Assembly (NCBI GenBank): GCA_019671005.1
Contig: CM033745.1
Coordinates: 12,762,921-12,826,920, forward strand
Direction of reading: 5' to 3'
Length of the DNA stretch: 64,000 bases
Origin: Hibiscus mutabilis
Taxonomy: Eukaryota > Streptophyta > Magnoliopsida > Malvales > Malvaceae
The notes under the pieces are model-generated. The model saw nothing but the letters and a program-made list of their open reading frames with translations. It did no database searches and was not told where the DNA came from. This document shows, in pieces, positions 23,898 through 35,721 of the stretch. Each line of letters starts with the position of its first letter. Position 1 is the first letter of the stretch. The position numbers were made by a program, and so were the translations under genes.

Positions 23898-24800
23898 TTA
23901 CCTGGAGACAAGAGTGAACTGTACCACAGTTCGAGTAACCGGTGTCCAGAACGAAAGTCGCTGCCAAGCCCATGCTTGCAGCAACAACAAACATCCACCA
24001 ATACCGCAAACCTTATGACCATTCTCTATTTTAGCGCCCTTGCACAACTCACGATACAAGAACGCTAATATGGCTGATCCCCAACTATATTGAGCAGCTT
24101 CCCATGGATGCCTCAAAAAGCGTAGATACCGTGTATGAACAAGATTGCCAGATTTATCCGGCATCAATATACCTCCAATGAGTTGCAGAATATAAGCTCG
24201 ATTGGCATTATAAACCGCACCAATCGAACTATATCCACTGAGTTGGAATTCATTTTGCAACCAACTCATTTTCACACGAGATCCTTTCAAATTTGATTTA
24301 TCCAGCATCTTCCCAAGAAAATAACCGCAAAGTGCTTCACGTATAGCTTCTGTCTAGTCGATCGACGGTTCCCCGGTCAATGGTGCCCCGTTTATCGACA
24401 CCCCGATAAGCATGACCATGTCTTCAAGTGTGATCATGCATTCCCCACACGACATATGGAACGTATGGGTTTCCGGCCTCCAACGCTCAATCAAAGCGGC
24501 AATCAACCCATGCACCAACTTGTACCCCCGAATGAATGTAGCATGATAAAATCCAGACTGTTGCAACCATTCAGGGATTCGATCGTGCGGAGGATTTTCG
24601 CCATGGTCAGGTGGTGCTTAAATGTATCCTCAAAATCTTGTAATTAACACATTAATAAATAAACCCAAATATTATTATTATTAACATAATTGAATTTCTA
24701 ATAAATAAATAAATTATTAACAAAATTGTACCATCTCAGCAACCGACAGACTACTAATGTGTTGATCTTGGAACCTCAATAGAAGAGCTTGCTCAGCCAT
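23898..24800 (-). pseudogene. Plant mobile domain (PMD, MAIN-like) gene, one premature stop
   Basis: Two exons on minus. Exon 1 starts at 24800 (MAEQALLLRFQDQHIS, then SSLSVAEM) and has a GT donor near 24728. Exon 2 runs from ~24645 through PPHDRIPEWLQQSGFYHA, LIAALIERWRPETHTFHMSC and GECMITLEDMVMLIG to a stop at 23898. RWRPETHTFH...GE.T.TL.D is the PMD signature shared by MAIN/MAIL-type proteins and transposon-borne relatives. One in-frame TAG (24354-24356) interrupts an otherwise continuous frame, probably a mutated Trp codon. It lies tail-to-tail with the MULE transposase, so it is probably cargo of that element. PMD biochemistry is poorly known; MAIN/MAIL1 act in genome silencing and stability. 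Confidence 0.85.
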
Positions 24801-24896
24801 TCTACAGGATAAGTAAGAATATATTACAACCCGAGACTAAATCTACTACTTTAAAAAATATTTTGCCAATAAACATAATCAACTAAACTTTGCAAA

Positions 24897-25073
24897 CAAA
24901 ATTTATAATATCTTTAATTTAGTTTTTTAATTTGCTAAAATTCTACAAAATTTAAATTTTCCCTCTAATACATTTATTACACTAACTAAATGTATTAGAG
25001 TTAGAATTTAAATTTCGTTGAATTTTACCAAATTAAAAAACTAGACTAAAGATATTATAAATTAATTTTGTTT
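24897..25073. repeat. 177-bp foldback (MITE-like) hairpin
   Basis: The left arm ACAAAATTTATAATATCTTT and the right arm AAAGATATTATAAATTAATT pair, and pairing continues through TTAGTTTTTTAATTTG / CAAATTAAAAAACTAG and CTCTAATACATTTA / TAAATGTATTAGAG. Arms are about 80 bp around a short centre. No coding content. Confidence 0.85.
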
Positions 25074-25179
25074 AAATTTCAATTCAACTACACTACTATT
25101 AAAAGACTAATAACATCCATATTTTTTACTACATACAATTTAAAAAACCCTTAACAGTCACTAATTTACTAATTTCCCT

Positions 25180-25990
25180 TCAAAACCCTCCAATTTTAAG
25201 ATTTTTACAAACTACCCACTAATTTTTAATTTCCCTTCAAAACCCATCAATTTTAAGATTTTTACAAACTAGTCACTAATTTGGCTTCATAACCCTTCAA
25301 TTTTAAGATTTTTACAAACTAGTCACTAATTTACTAATTTCAATTCCACTACTACTTTTCTTTTCTACTTATAATAAAAACTATAACTAAAATCGGTATA
25401 TACCTAAATTTTTTTAAAAAAAACTCCAAAATTAAAAAACATTAATATTTTTTACTAAATGCCAACTCCTAAACTAAAAAATTCTTTAAAATTACAATAA
25501 AATTAAAAAAAAAACGTTTTTTACTACTACTACTACTACTACTACTACTATTAATATAACTTTAATCCTTAGTCCCTATATCATTCACCAATTTGCCTTT
25601 AAAACCCTTCAACTTTAAGATTTTTACAAACTAGTCACTAATTTGGCTCCATAACCCTTCAATTTTAAGATTTTTACAAACTAGTCACTAATTTACTAAT
25701 TTAAATTCCACTACTACTTTTCTTTTCTACTTATAATAAAAATCATAATTACAATTGGTATATACCTAAAATATTTAAAAAACTACAAAATTAAATAACA
25801 TTAATATTTTTTTTTACTAAATTCCAACTCCTAAATTAAAAAAATTCTTCAAAATTACAAATAAAATTAAAAAAATGCTTTTTACTAGTACTACTACTAA
25901 TATAACTTTAATCCTTAGTCCCTATATCATTCACCAATTTGCCTTTAAAATCCTTCAACTTTAAGACTTTTACAAACTAGTCACTAATTT
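25180..25990. repeat. AT-rich tandem repeat region, ~345-360-bp period
   Basis: The stretch TTCCACTACTACTTTTCTTT occurs at ~25340 and ~25706, and TTCACCAATTTGCC at ~25584 and ~25929. A shorter unit, AATTTTAAGATTTTTACAAACTAG with CACTAATTT, repeats within this. One copy has expanded an ACT microsatellite (25524-25550). I see no gene in it, nor in the AT-rich stretch after it to about 26520. Confidence 0.85.
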
Positions 25991-26547
25991 ACTATTTTTT
26001 CATTCAAGCCCAAATATACTCATTTTACTCCCAATATACTCATTTTTTTCTTTCAAAAATCATTATAAAATCTAACAAACATTTAATTAATTAAATAATA
26101 AAAATATTCAAACATAAAAAATTTCAAACATCAACTTCAAAATAAATAAATAAAACAACTTAATCTCTTCACAAATTTATAAAATTCAACCATCAAATTA
26201 AAATTTTGCCATACTTACTATATTTCTTCAAATCTTCCTTTCTTTACTCAAACTCTTCACAAAATTTCTTCTCTTCAAAAACCTATTTAAGAGAAAAAGT
26301 TCAAAATTTCAAACATCAACTTCAAAATTTCCAAAAAATATAAAGATATAAAATTCAAAAAATTTAACTGAAAAACAATAAAAATTCGTAACTACAAAAA
26401 ACATACATACATTACATTACAAATAAAACTATTAACTTAACATAATTTTCTAAAATAAAATACATACACTTACAAAATTTTCTCCAAATCTTCCTCTTCT
26501 ATCTTCTATCTTCACCAAAAAATTTACCACTCCTCTCCTCTGCCCGA

Positions 26548-26573
26548 GGCATGCATGCAGCTGCATGCATGCC
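26548..26573. repeat. 26-bp perfect palindrome with RY motifs
   Basis: GGCATGCATGCAG is followed at once by its exact reverse complement. It contains CATGCATG twice, the RY core bound by plant B3 factors. It lies in the only GC-rich part of this flank. Confidence 0.9.
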
Positions 26574-26599
26574 ACATTACGTCCAGCAGCCTTACCAGA

Positions 26600-26830
26600 G
26601 TGAAGCACCACAGGCCGATACTGTTTGAAGTCGGAGGGTGCACTACCCAACTTTTAACAGTGCATGACAGCTCCAGCTTTCAACACGTGCCAGAAATAGG
26701 TGGTCCGACCATTGTTTGAAGTCAGGTGGTGGTGTATCCGACTTTGAACAGTAAAAAAATCCATTTGGGGAAATTACTTTTCAAAGACATGGGTAAACCA
26801 TGGGTGTTCTGATTCGAACAGTAAACCACC
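26600..26830. repeat. Short related hairpin units near right side of first MULE
   Basis: Three related units carry TGTTTGAAGTC on one side and GACTTTGAACA or AACTTTTAACAG on the other (26620-26668, 26712-26755, and part at ~26800-26825). One has GGGTGCACTACCC at its centre. They resemble in layout, not in sequence, the hairpins of the 11.9-kb MULE next door, and may mark the decayed right end of the first MULE. Confidence 0.5.
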
Positions 26831-27251
26831 CCAAACCTAGAATTAACTTGGGGGGACCCTATTTAGGGAAAAAAATTCACAACATTATTTGGGTAATTTT
26901 TCCATAAATAAATACTTAACAATGTTTTTTTTTTGAAAAAATTATAACTATGTGCCTCGTTAAAAAATCTTAAACCTAGATGGAATTTAAAAAGGTAAAT
27001 AAATAAATAAATACTTAACAATGTTTTAATTCTATATGAGGTCCGGAGTACGATTCTACCAATGGGAATAGAATACATTTCATAACTAGTCGTTTACCTC
27101 TTAGTGAGAACACCCGCGACGAGAGATTAGTCACTGCTATCGACGGTGGATACCTTGGCTCAAATAATTTTTTTTACAAAATATTAATCTTTACAAAAGA
27201 AAGTTTAATTTTTACTTGACATTCATATAAAGATATTTAAGACACTATTTT

Positions 27252-27568
27252 GGCATTTTTATACCAAAAACCCATTTAAAATCATCATTTAGAAAAATAG
27301 CCCTCTCTCAATTTTATTTAGAAAAATGGCCCCCAAGTCGGCCACGTAAGAAGACCTCGCGTTCCACAAAACACGATTATTGAACTCGTTCTCCGCAGGA
27401 CGTGAGGTCCGTCCTACGTGGAAGGACTTTTTAGATAACTCAATTTAAAATTAAGGATAAAGACCTCGCGTTCTGCACATAGCGGGGTCCCGGGAAATTG
27501 AAGAGGTGTATAAATTTGTCGCGGGATTTATTACAGGGAACTCGCTTTCTGCTGAAAGCGAGGTCCGC
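27252..27568 (+). repeat. Left TIR of the 11.9-kb MULE
   Basis: Matches the reverse complement of 38848-39164 end to end, including GGTCCGTCCTACGTG, ATTATTGAACTCGTTCTC and AATTGAAGAG. It holds four copies of the hairpin motif, of which that at ~27538-27566 is the best preserved. Confidence 0.92.
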
Positions 27569-28146
27569 TTGACCGTTTGAATACAAATCCTTAATAAATG
27601 AAAGATGATATTTATCCTAAATAGAAATCTAATTTGACCTAATTATTCTAATTATTTAAAAGATGATATTAGGAGATGGAAAATCCTAATTATTTGAAAA
27701 AGATCCTAATTATTCTAATTTGACCTAATTATCCTTAAATAAGAATCTTTAATACAAATATTTAATAAAAATCCTTATTTTTCTTAAATAAAAATCTTAA
27801 TAATTCTAATGGTCTTAATTGAATATCATATTAAAATAAATAAAGAAAAAATCTGAAAAAAAAAATACCGTAATGATCTTAATTATTCTAATGATCTTAA
27901 TTGAATATAATAATAAAAATTCCTTAATGATCTCAATTGAATATCATATTCAAATAAATAAGGAAAAATCTGGAAAAAAAAAATTAAATTTCGAAAACCC
28001 TGGGAACTCGCTTTTTGCAGAAAGCGAAATCCCTTCTGACAAGTTGGAATTGATTCAAATTGAAAAGCCACGTCTTTTCAATGTACCTCATGTATGGCAG
28101 AGTGCTACGTCCATTGACATCGTTTCGGAAGGGGTGTGAGGACTCT

Positions 28147-28154
28147 TATAAATA
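28147..28154 (+). promoter_or_regulatory. TATA box before the second PMD gene
   Basis: TATAAATAGGGGC, with a pyrimidine-rich leader rich in TTCTTC after it, is a good plant core promoter. It is ~260 bp before the first PMD-like codons and downstream of a hairpin motif at ~28006. Confidence 0.65.
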
Positions 28155-28411
28155 GGGGCTCATTCCCTCTGAATTTTCTCACATCTCATCTTCATTTTTC
28201 TTCTTCTTTCTCTACTATTCGATATTATTTTTAAAGAGTTCGAATATTCGATATTTGATATTATAGCGGGGTTACTGAGACTGGATTACCGATGCGTATT
28301 TGACTTTTGGTAGACAAATGCGGAGGTAAAATCTTTTTTATTTAGTTAATTACTTATTATTAATTGTTATTTTTTATTTAGTTATTTATTAATTTTAAAT
28401 TTTAATTTGAA

Positions 28412-30020
28412 GCATTATAAACGTGCGTTGACTTGTTACCTCAACCGTATCACGACACCACCACATTCGGATATTGTTCCATATTTGGAAGAAGCTCGCT
28501 TTGGCCATGTTGCACTATAATTGGCAGTACAAAGTTGCAACATCCGTTGATAAACGCGTTGCTAGAAAGGTGGAGGCCGGAGACACACACACATTTCATC
28601 TTCCATGTGGTGAGGCTACTATTATGTTGCAAGATTTTGCATTGCATCTTGATTTGCTTGTTGATGGCGAGGTTGTAACAGGTGTTTCCAAAGAAGACTG
28701 GTCTGCCGTGTGTGTTGATTTGCTCCGGATGGCTCTAGACAAGTTGGATGGTGGTAAAATTTTTATAACTTTTTTGGACAATAATTTTACAAACTTACCC
28801 TCGAATGCTGATGAATAAACAAAGAATGTTAATATAATTTGTATTATTTATGATTATTTATTTTGATATTTTATTTTATTAAAATTGATTTCATATCGGT
28901 ATTTATTATTTTTGTAGCGGTTTGCCCGTGCCCATATTCTACGAGTTATTGAGGGATCTTTATGTCAGACAAATCCTACAACAAAGTGCATTTGATGTGG
29001 TTGCCTCGTCTACGCAATTTTGAAGAATCTAGAAATAAGAGTTGGGAGCGGCATTCTTGGCATATCTATTTAGGGAGCTATGCAAAACCGTCGACCCGAA
29101 CTAACATGTCATTGGAGGGTGTCTTTTTTGTTGCAGTCGTGAGCTTGGTTTCAAATATCATTTTTATGCCCGACGTTTAAACATCCGGTCCTATTCCAAT
29201 TTTCACCTAATCGGAGGTACTAATAAATAATAATAAAAAGTTTATACTATACATTTTTTATAATATGACAATAATTAGATTTTGTTTTATGAATGACAGG
29301 TGGTGTGGCCCATTATCTCATGTGGGACTACCAACAAATCAACGAGATTATAGACTGTTGATCGAGAAGAGAGATGAGGTAATATTTTTAATCGATTTAA
29401 TTTTTTAAATTTAAAAATCTTTTTTAAATCGAGTTTATCTAACCTAGTTTACAAAAATTTTGTGCAGTTTCTGCAGACGTCGTACAATGATCATGATATT
29501 GCGACATGTATTCTGCGGGAAATATTGCGGGCTTTTCACGTTTGGATGTTGAAAGTTTTGCTCATACACTATGAAATAGTCGAGTGGCATCCTACCGACC
29601 ACATGCTGCGATAATTCAACTGTGTCCAAGGGATTTCGAACCCACCACCAAATATGGACGAATTACATCGCTTAACAAGGGAAGGCGAATGTCCATTGGA
29701 GGCATTATCAAGCGGTGTGGGTGGGCGAGCGGATGACAAGATTTGGTAGGCGGCCTTCATTTGTGAACCCATTCTGGACCACAGTGTTACATATCAATAT
29801 ATGCAATGATACGAAAAAATGGGAAACATCATATACTATCCCCAGAGAAGCGCAAATGAGAAATAGATGTGCCTCCCCCAAATCGTTCGTCGATGCAACG
29901 TCCGTCGATGCAACGTGGTACCAAAATATGAGAACAAAGCCAGAGAAAAAAAATACAAGCTCCAGGGGCCTCGTTATGGAGAATAACACAGGCACATGCC
30001 CAGTCTGCAGCACAGCTTGA
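28412..30020 (+). pseudogene. Second PMD (MAIN-like) gene, broken
   Basis: Pieces in order: VPYLEEARFGHVAL (~28470), LINALLERWRPETHT, then FHLPCGEATIMLQDFALHL to ~28650 and VDGEVVTGVSKEDWSAV. Introns probably lie at ~28818-28918, ~29217-29300 and ~29378-29465. Later parts are RFARAHILRVIEGSL (~28920), WCGPLSHVGLPTNQRDY (~29300), FLQTSYNDHDIATC (~29468) and IVEWHPTDHMLR (~29577), which recalls the VxWHPxDRVxRQFG segment late in PMD proteins. Frame changes near 28520, 28580 and 28975 and several stops break it. It is only distantly similar to the PMD gene at 23.9-24.8 kb and has its own promoter. Confidence 0.8.
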
Positions 30021-31022
30021 GACACCAGTGCCAGCACTCGTATTCACGCACTTGACTTATTCATCATTTCACCCAATGGGTAGTAGTCTGTCATTTCATC
30101 ATATGGGAAGTCTGTCCGAAGGTTTTTTTATGGACGAGTTTTGTCCATTTATGAAGATTCCTCCAGTATATTATCCGACATTGCCTTCTGCACTTGTTCC
30201 TCCAGTATATTAGGTTTCACCATTGATAACACAGTTCCGATATTGTTGAGAAGATGCCATCGTAGAGCTTACTCTACATCGATCCTAATGCTAGCGGTGG
30301 TACTCCAGATGCATATGTGGATGATGATGATGGAGCATACCATGCTCGAAGGAATACGCGTCTACCACAGTACAGAACGGGTGGACATAGGCGTCATTAG
30401 GATGGATATATAACTAATTTTAATTATGTACACAAACTTTATTTTATCCTTTAATCCAAAAATATTATATTATATTTTATCTTATTTTATTTGTTTCTTG
30501 TGTCTTGTGTATGTGATAAATAATATTTAAATTATATATTTATTGTTTTATTTTTAAAAAATACACATTAAATGTTTTTAAAAAGATAATAATTAAATAG
30601 ATTTAGGTGATAGATGCAGACACCATTAAAGATAATTTATAATTAAAATTACTTAAAAATTAAAAAATAATATAAAGAAAGAAATATCAAATTAATGCTT
30701 TTTACTTTTATAAAGTAGGCATTATATTGCTTCTTTTGCTAATATTTTTAACTTTAAAATTTATGATTATTTTAGGAGTCTAAATGTTGTATGTGATATA
30801 GATTTTATTATTATTATTTTAAAATTTAGAATTAAAATTTATGCTTTTTCTATTAAAGACACATTAATGTTGTACGTGATATACATATATATACACCGAG
30901 TTATGATATATCATATATACCGAGTATGATTGATTTATGTGTAACGTGGACAATGGATTAAATATTTGTGAATAAGATACACAAAGTTACGCTTAGTTGA
31001 AATGAATAGAAGATGAGTCAAT
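30021..31022. other. Decayed 3' tail of PMD gene and AT-rich spacer
   Basis: Up to ~30410 there are low-complexity codon-like repeats (CATTTCATCATATGGG, CCTCCAGTATATTA) that could be the C-terminal tail of the PMD protein. From 30420 to 31020 the sequence is AT-rich and I see no gene. Confidence 0.4.
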
Positions 31023-31520
31023 TTATGTGTTGTCATAGTCTGTAGGCATGTTTGATGTTAAGTTCAATTCCTCAATTTTTGGCTCTTTATCCCGTCGTTT
31101 ATTGTAGTTACGTATCAGAACTGCCTCTTCGTCTTTTAAAAACGGAGTTGTTGCTGCATTTCTTGATGAAGATGCTTCTTCATCAAATTTTACAGTCAAC
31201 TCGATGTTCGTACCCTCGAAACTAGTGTAACTCCTAAACATCATGCGACTGTCCCTTGCATTTGATAAGGTGAGCATGTAATGCGCTTTAGGGCCGGGCT
31301 CGTCAACTGGTTTTTTCACCACCAAATAAGACAATTGGCGTATTGTAAATTTTCTAAGTTGTGTTGAAATCAAATCATATAACTCATCTTTATTGATCTT
31401 GCTATTGAAGGAAGTGTAGAAATAAGTTTCAGAATGGAACACCATTGTAGAAAATCTTGCCATCTTTTGGACAATTTTGACGGTCGATGGACGTGTACAA
31501 ATCAAATCATTTAACTTCAA
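31023..31520 (-). CDS. Intact 165-aa ORF, resembles N-terminal module of MULE proteins
   Basis: This is one of the few undisturbed frames in the element. The start at 31520 gives MKLNDLICTRPSTVKIVQKM; an in-frame ATG at 31463 (MARFSTMVFHSETYFYTSF) is an equally likely start. The body has ELYDLISTQLRKFTIRQLSY and ISTQ-type helices, PKAHYMLTLSNARDSRMMF and an acidic/basic tail (KRRDKEPKIEEL). The layout (a short beta-rich start, then RDSRMMF) recalls the ubiquitin/PB1-like N-terminal part of plant MULE transposases, but I have no firm family match. It is transcribed away from the transposase at 32041, sharing a 520-bp spacer with three hairpin motifs. Function unknown; a stand-alone accessory protein is possible. 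Confidence 0.55.
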   Translation of the reverse strand: MKLNDLICTRPSTVKIVQKMARFSTMVFHSETYFYTSFNSKINKDELYDLISTQLRKFTIRQLSYLVVKKPVDEPGPKAHYMLTLSNARDSRMMFRSYTSFEGTNIELTVKFDEEASSSRNAATTPFLKDEEAVLIRNYNKRRDKEPKIEELNLTSNMPTDYDNT

Positions 31521-32040
31521 CTACGATGGATAAACGTTTTTATAGACGGGGGAATTTAAATTTTGTTTAAAAATTAGACCTCAACTTCTACAAAAAGCGA
31601 TTTCCATTGACGTGTCGCATCTATGGCGTACTTAGGTGCTGCCATGTCAGGAATCTCTGTAGATCTCGCGTTCTGCAGAACGCGAGGTCCCTGCTATGTT
31701 AGGGATCTCTGAAGAACTCGCTTTCTTCACAGCGTGGGTTCACTGACATGTCAGTCTTACTGACAAAATATGTCTGACACGTCCAAAAAATAAGGATTCC
31801 TCCAATTTTGGAGAATGAATAATTGTTGATCTTAGTACTTTTTATATGAGACGGAAGTGAAGGACCCTAAACACAAAACAATTGCTATCAATTGTAGCAG
31901 TTCATAAAAGCCAAGGAGAAGAAAAGTTAAGAACACCAACTTAATTTGTGAGAGGTCATTTTTAGATAAGTGTTTCAATTATGCGAGACTTCTTGATTCT
32001 TATATAGTTAGAACCATTAACCTACTCAATATACCATTTT
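31521..32040. promoter_or_regulatory. Divergent spacer with three hairpin motifs
   Basis: The spacer lies between the minus-strand 165-aa ORF and the plus-strand transposase. Hairpin motifs are at ~31571, ~31662 (the most perfect copy in the window) and ~31713. CGTGTCGCATCTATGGCGTA and CTGCCATGTCAGGAATCTC between them recur at 36150 and 37660. Confidence 0.55.
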
Positions 32041-35000
32041 GTGGACAACGGTGATGTGAAATTGATGGTGGAATCCTACTTGCAGTATTCATTAAGAGGG
32101 CCCCTTGAGCTATATGCAATGTTTTCTGATAATGTCGAAGGCAACGAAGAACACGCCGAACCTAGCAACGTTCCATATCCTGCCACTTTGATTTCTTATT
32201 ACCAACCATCATCCCACTTCACAACATTTGATATAGAAACCTTCAATGTTCCAGAATTTTTGCAATTTCCACAAATTGAGTAATACAACCAACGTGTTGA
32301 TGGTGAACTCTATATTGGAATGACCTTCTTCACAAAAGAACTCGTCGTGGCTGCCATTAAGAACTACAATATACACCACTCAGTTACGTCGATTGTGAAA
32401 AAAACCTATCCAGATTTCTACATTGTTGAATGTGTCCACAAGAGTTAGAGATGTAATTAGAGGGTTTGTGTATCATGCTTAAAGAATATGAACCGGCTAT
32501 GGAAGATCACAAAATTGGAGAGGCCTCATACATGCATCGCCAACAGCTTCAGTCAGGATCATCCTAATTTGGATGTGCATGCCTTCATTCCACTGGTCAA
32601 AGCAAATCCACGTGTAACAATTGACACTTGTATTACTACAGCTACATCTAATACGACTACATAGTTGACTACCACAAGCATAGTATGCAAGGTGGCGGGC
32701 CATACAAAAATTGTATGGCCAATGAGAGAAATCGTACAAAGAGTTGCGGCCATGGCTAAAAATGATGCAAAAACACATACCGGGAACGATTGTGAAACTT
32801 GAAATTGTACTGGTGTAAGAAAATGATCATTTCGTACAAGGTGTGTGTCAATTCTACCGGCTATTTTGGACATTTTCATAGTGTGTTAATACATTCCATC
32901 ATTGCAAACGGATGGTTCAGATTGACGACACTTGGTTATACAACAAATACACACATATTTTATTATTGTCGGTTGCACAAGATATCAATAGAAAAACAGT
33001 TCCCATCGCCTTCACAATAGTCGAAAAGGAGGATCTCGACTCTTGGGAATTATTTCTTAAGAACTTACGAAGACATGTTCTATCTCTTGTTATGTGTGAT
33101 AAAGATGATGGGGTATGTGTTATTTCTAAAAGAGGCACAACGATCAAAGACGCAATGGAGCATATGAGTCAGTCTTGGCAACCTTCCCATATTTACCACA
33201 TGTACTATTTATACCAAATTGCTACAAATTACTTGCAAAGGTACAAGAGTGAAGATGAACGTTTAATGGTGCTTCGAATGGGTACGCTTTTTCACTCTTT
33301 TGGGTTTAAGATATCTTTTCATTTATTATTCATCGTTAACTATTCCATTTTTGTTAAATAGGTAACACACATTTTGTGCATGAGGTTGAGAAGCTGTTTG
33401 AAGAACTAAGAGTCGGGAATAAACATGGCTATAAGTACCTTGCTACAATCCTGAGGGAGAAATGGCTTCGTGTTGGAGTATGCCCAAAGACCAATCATGA
33501 TATGGTTGCAAAATACATACTTATTTTATCTTGTTTATTACTATAAAGTCATTATTATTATTTCAGTCTTATTCTATGTATCTATAAATAAACTGAATTA
33601 TAATAAAGTCCTTAGAATAATATAGTTATTCTTGAATGTCCTTAGTCAAGAATTATTGTGGGCTTGTACAACAATAATGTATTAAGACTAATATGTAGTT
33701 GATTGATAACAAAGTGTTGTCATTGACATGGAGATGTCAAAATCAATACATAAGTATGTGTTAGGGAACAACATACTAGACTGACCCACTATGAGCATGT
33801 TTCTTGGATTATTATGTGATAGTCACAATATTGCTTATGGTGATAACTATATGTATGATCCTCATACTTGAGATCATCATTATTTCAACATCGTGAGTGA
33901 CATATTTTGATACGGTCAAACGTGTATCGTAACTAACTACACTATAAAGACTGATATTGGATATGTCATAATCCATGTAGTGAATATGGTTGATCAAGAT
34001 AGGATTTGCCCCTCCTACATAATAGGAGTAATATCATAGCCCACTTGATTGAGTGAGACTAGAAAATGCATGGTCATGCTCGAATAAATTGATATGGGAT
34101 ATCATAATTATTCGTTTATAATAGTCTACTCAAGATATCAAGAAACATTAGATGGACTATACAAGTGTGACTAATCCATGACTTGTGTCCGATCTAGATT
34201 TGAGGACAAAAGGATGAAATACATAAAAGAAGTTAATCACGGAAAAAAGGTTAAATCGAACCACGATTTCATGTAACTTATGTAGCAATGATATATTGTT
34301 AAATGTCACTCATTGCTTGTAATATTAGAATTGTTTTGGATATTACTGCTAACATTACATGAACCTACAAGGGCCATACCCTATGATTGAAACGAACAAA
34401 TATCGATTAGATAGCATGTGTACAAACTTGTTGTACACGTAATTAGTGAGAAACTAAAATTGTTATAATTATTGTAATTATGGATAATTTCATTTATATA
34501 TATGTGTGTTAATATTTGATAAGTTATTGTAATTATCAAATATTATTAAAGTATATAAATATCTCTAAAAGAAACCTAATTAAAGTAGAATCAGATTCTA
34601 CATATTTAATTATATTTGATTAAATATATTGTATATTTAAGAATCCGAATTAATTAGAATTAGGTTTTTAAATGCTATATAAAGGCATAAGGTCTAGCAG
34701 CCATTCATCCCTCATTTTTGAAAAACCTCTCTAATAGTTAGAGAAGAGAAAATATTGTTCGTTTCATTCGGGTGGACTGCGTAGAGGTCGGAACGTTGTT
34801 GTAACGACTCAGATTCGATTTGGTTATTCGGAATTCCCTACAGATTTCTAGATTCCAGATTTATTAAGGTAATGTTTCATCCTTTATCACCCCGAATTCG
34901 TCCCTTGTACATGGATCACTGGTGGATTATGCCGGATAATTTTTTCGCTGCGCCATAGGGTGTACCGGTGTTTCCCAACACTTCAGTCATATGATGGGGG

Positions 35001-35721
35001 TAAACAATATGGTCACATGACAACGAACTTGGCTGAGGCGATGAATTCATCACTGAAAGGAGTGTGGCATTTGCCTATCACTTCCATTGTCAAAGCGACA
35101 TATTATCGGTTGACTACTCTTTTTGCAACCTTGGGAAAGCAAGCACTAGACTATATGGCAGGTGCCACAGAGTCCAGCCAGACCTCTTCGAAAAATTTCA
35201 ACTTTTTGTGCGGCATTCAAATGCAATGAGTGCTACCTGCTTCTCTCGCGTACACCATTTATTCTATGTTTCGGAATATTCAAGGTCGCTGAAAGGCATA
35301 CAACACAACGCATGCGTGGTTGATCTACGAGAAAAAAACCTACGAGTGTAGAGTCTTCCAAACATCTAAATACCCGTGTGTGCACGCCAATGAGGCTTGT
35401 TCTTCTGTAAGAATTCACTACATGACAATGGTTGATCTGGTATACTTACTTAAAACCATATTCAAGGTTTATGAATATGAGTTTCCTCCCATTGGAAATG
35501 AATTTGATCCGGCTATAGTTAATGATGAACCTACAATACGGACAGATCTTGCACTACGACGCAAAAATAAGGGTCGTCCACGATCAACGCGAATTTACTG
35601 TATTGAGGATTTGGTCAAACATCGAGAAAAAATCGGACAACGAAAACTATACGGTATATGTAGGAATCTCAGACACATGAGGGACAAATGTCCTAATCGC
35701 TCAGGCCCTCATATCAATTAA
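32041..35721 (+). pseudogene. MuDR-type MULE transposase, broken and interrupted
   Basis: Order: an N-terminal part (32041-32283), DNA-binding region (GMTFFTKELVVAAIKNYN, ~32318), DDE core starting MVQIDDTWLYNKYTHILLLS (~32912) with VCVISKRGTTIKDAMEHM, an intron (33282-33362), REKWLR up to 33470, then after the solo LTR SYDGGKQYGHMTTNLAEAMN (~34988), SWIM-like VFQTSKYPCVHANEAC and a knuckle CRNLRHMRDKCPN (~35660). Stops near 32283, 32447, 32663 and 32800 and several frame changes show long decay. The C-terminal part after 35320 remains open for 133 codons. In the SWIM motif the first two Cys are not both visible (YECRVFQ). Confidence 0.88.
33471..34980 (+). mobile_element. Solo LTR (Ty1/copia-like) in the transposase
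   Basis: Starts TGTTGGAGTATGCCCAAAG and ends TTTCCCAACA, with inverted TGTTGG/CCAACA ends. It is flanked by CTTCG (33466-33470) and CTTCA (34981-34985), a 5-bp duplication with one change. No coding sequence is present. If it is set aside, the transposase frame rejoins exactly at LREKWL/QSYDGG. Confidence 0.88.

Noticed and set aside
20342..26880. TIRs for the first MULE (21.1-24.8 kb)
   Set aside because: I compared 20.35-21.08 kb with the inverse of 26.5-26.88 kb and found no match, so element limits are not reported.
27090..27165. LINE 3' end or rDNA-like scrap (GATTAGTCACTGCTATCGACGG)
   Set aside because: The wording reminds me of plant retroelement tails, but no coding part, poly-A or target duplication supports it.
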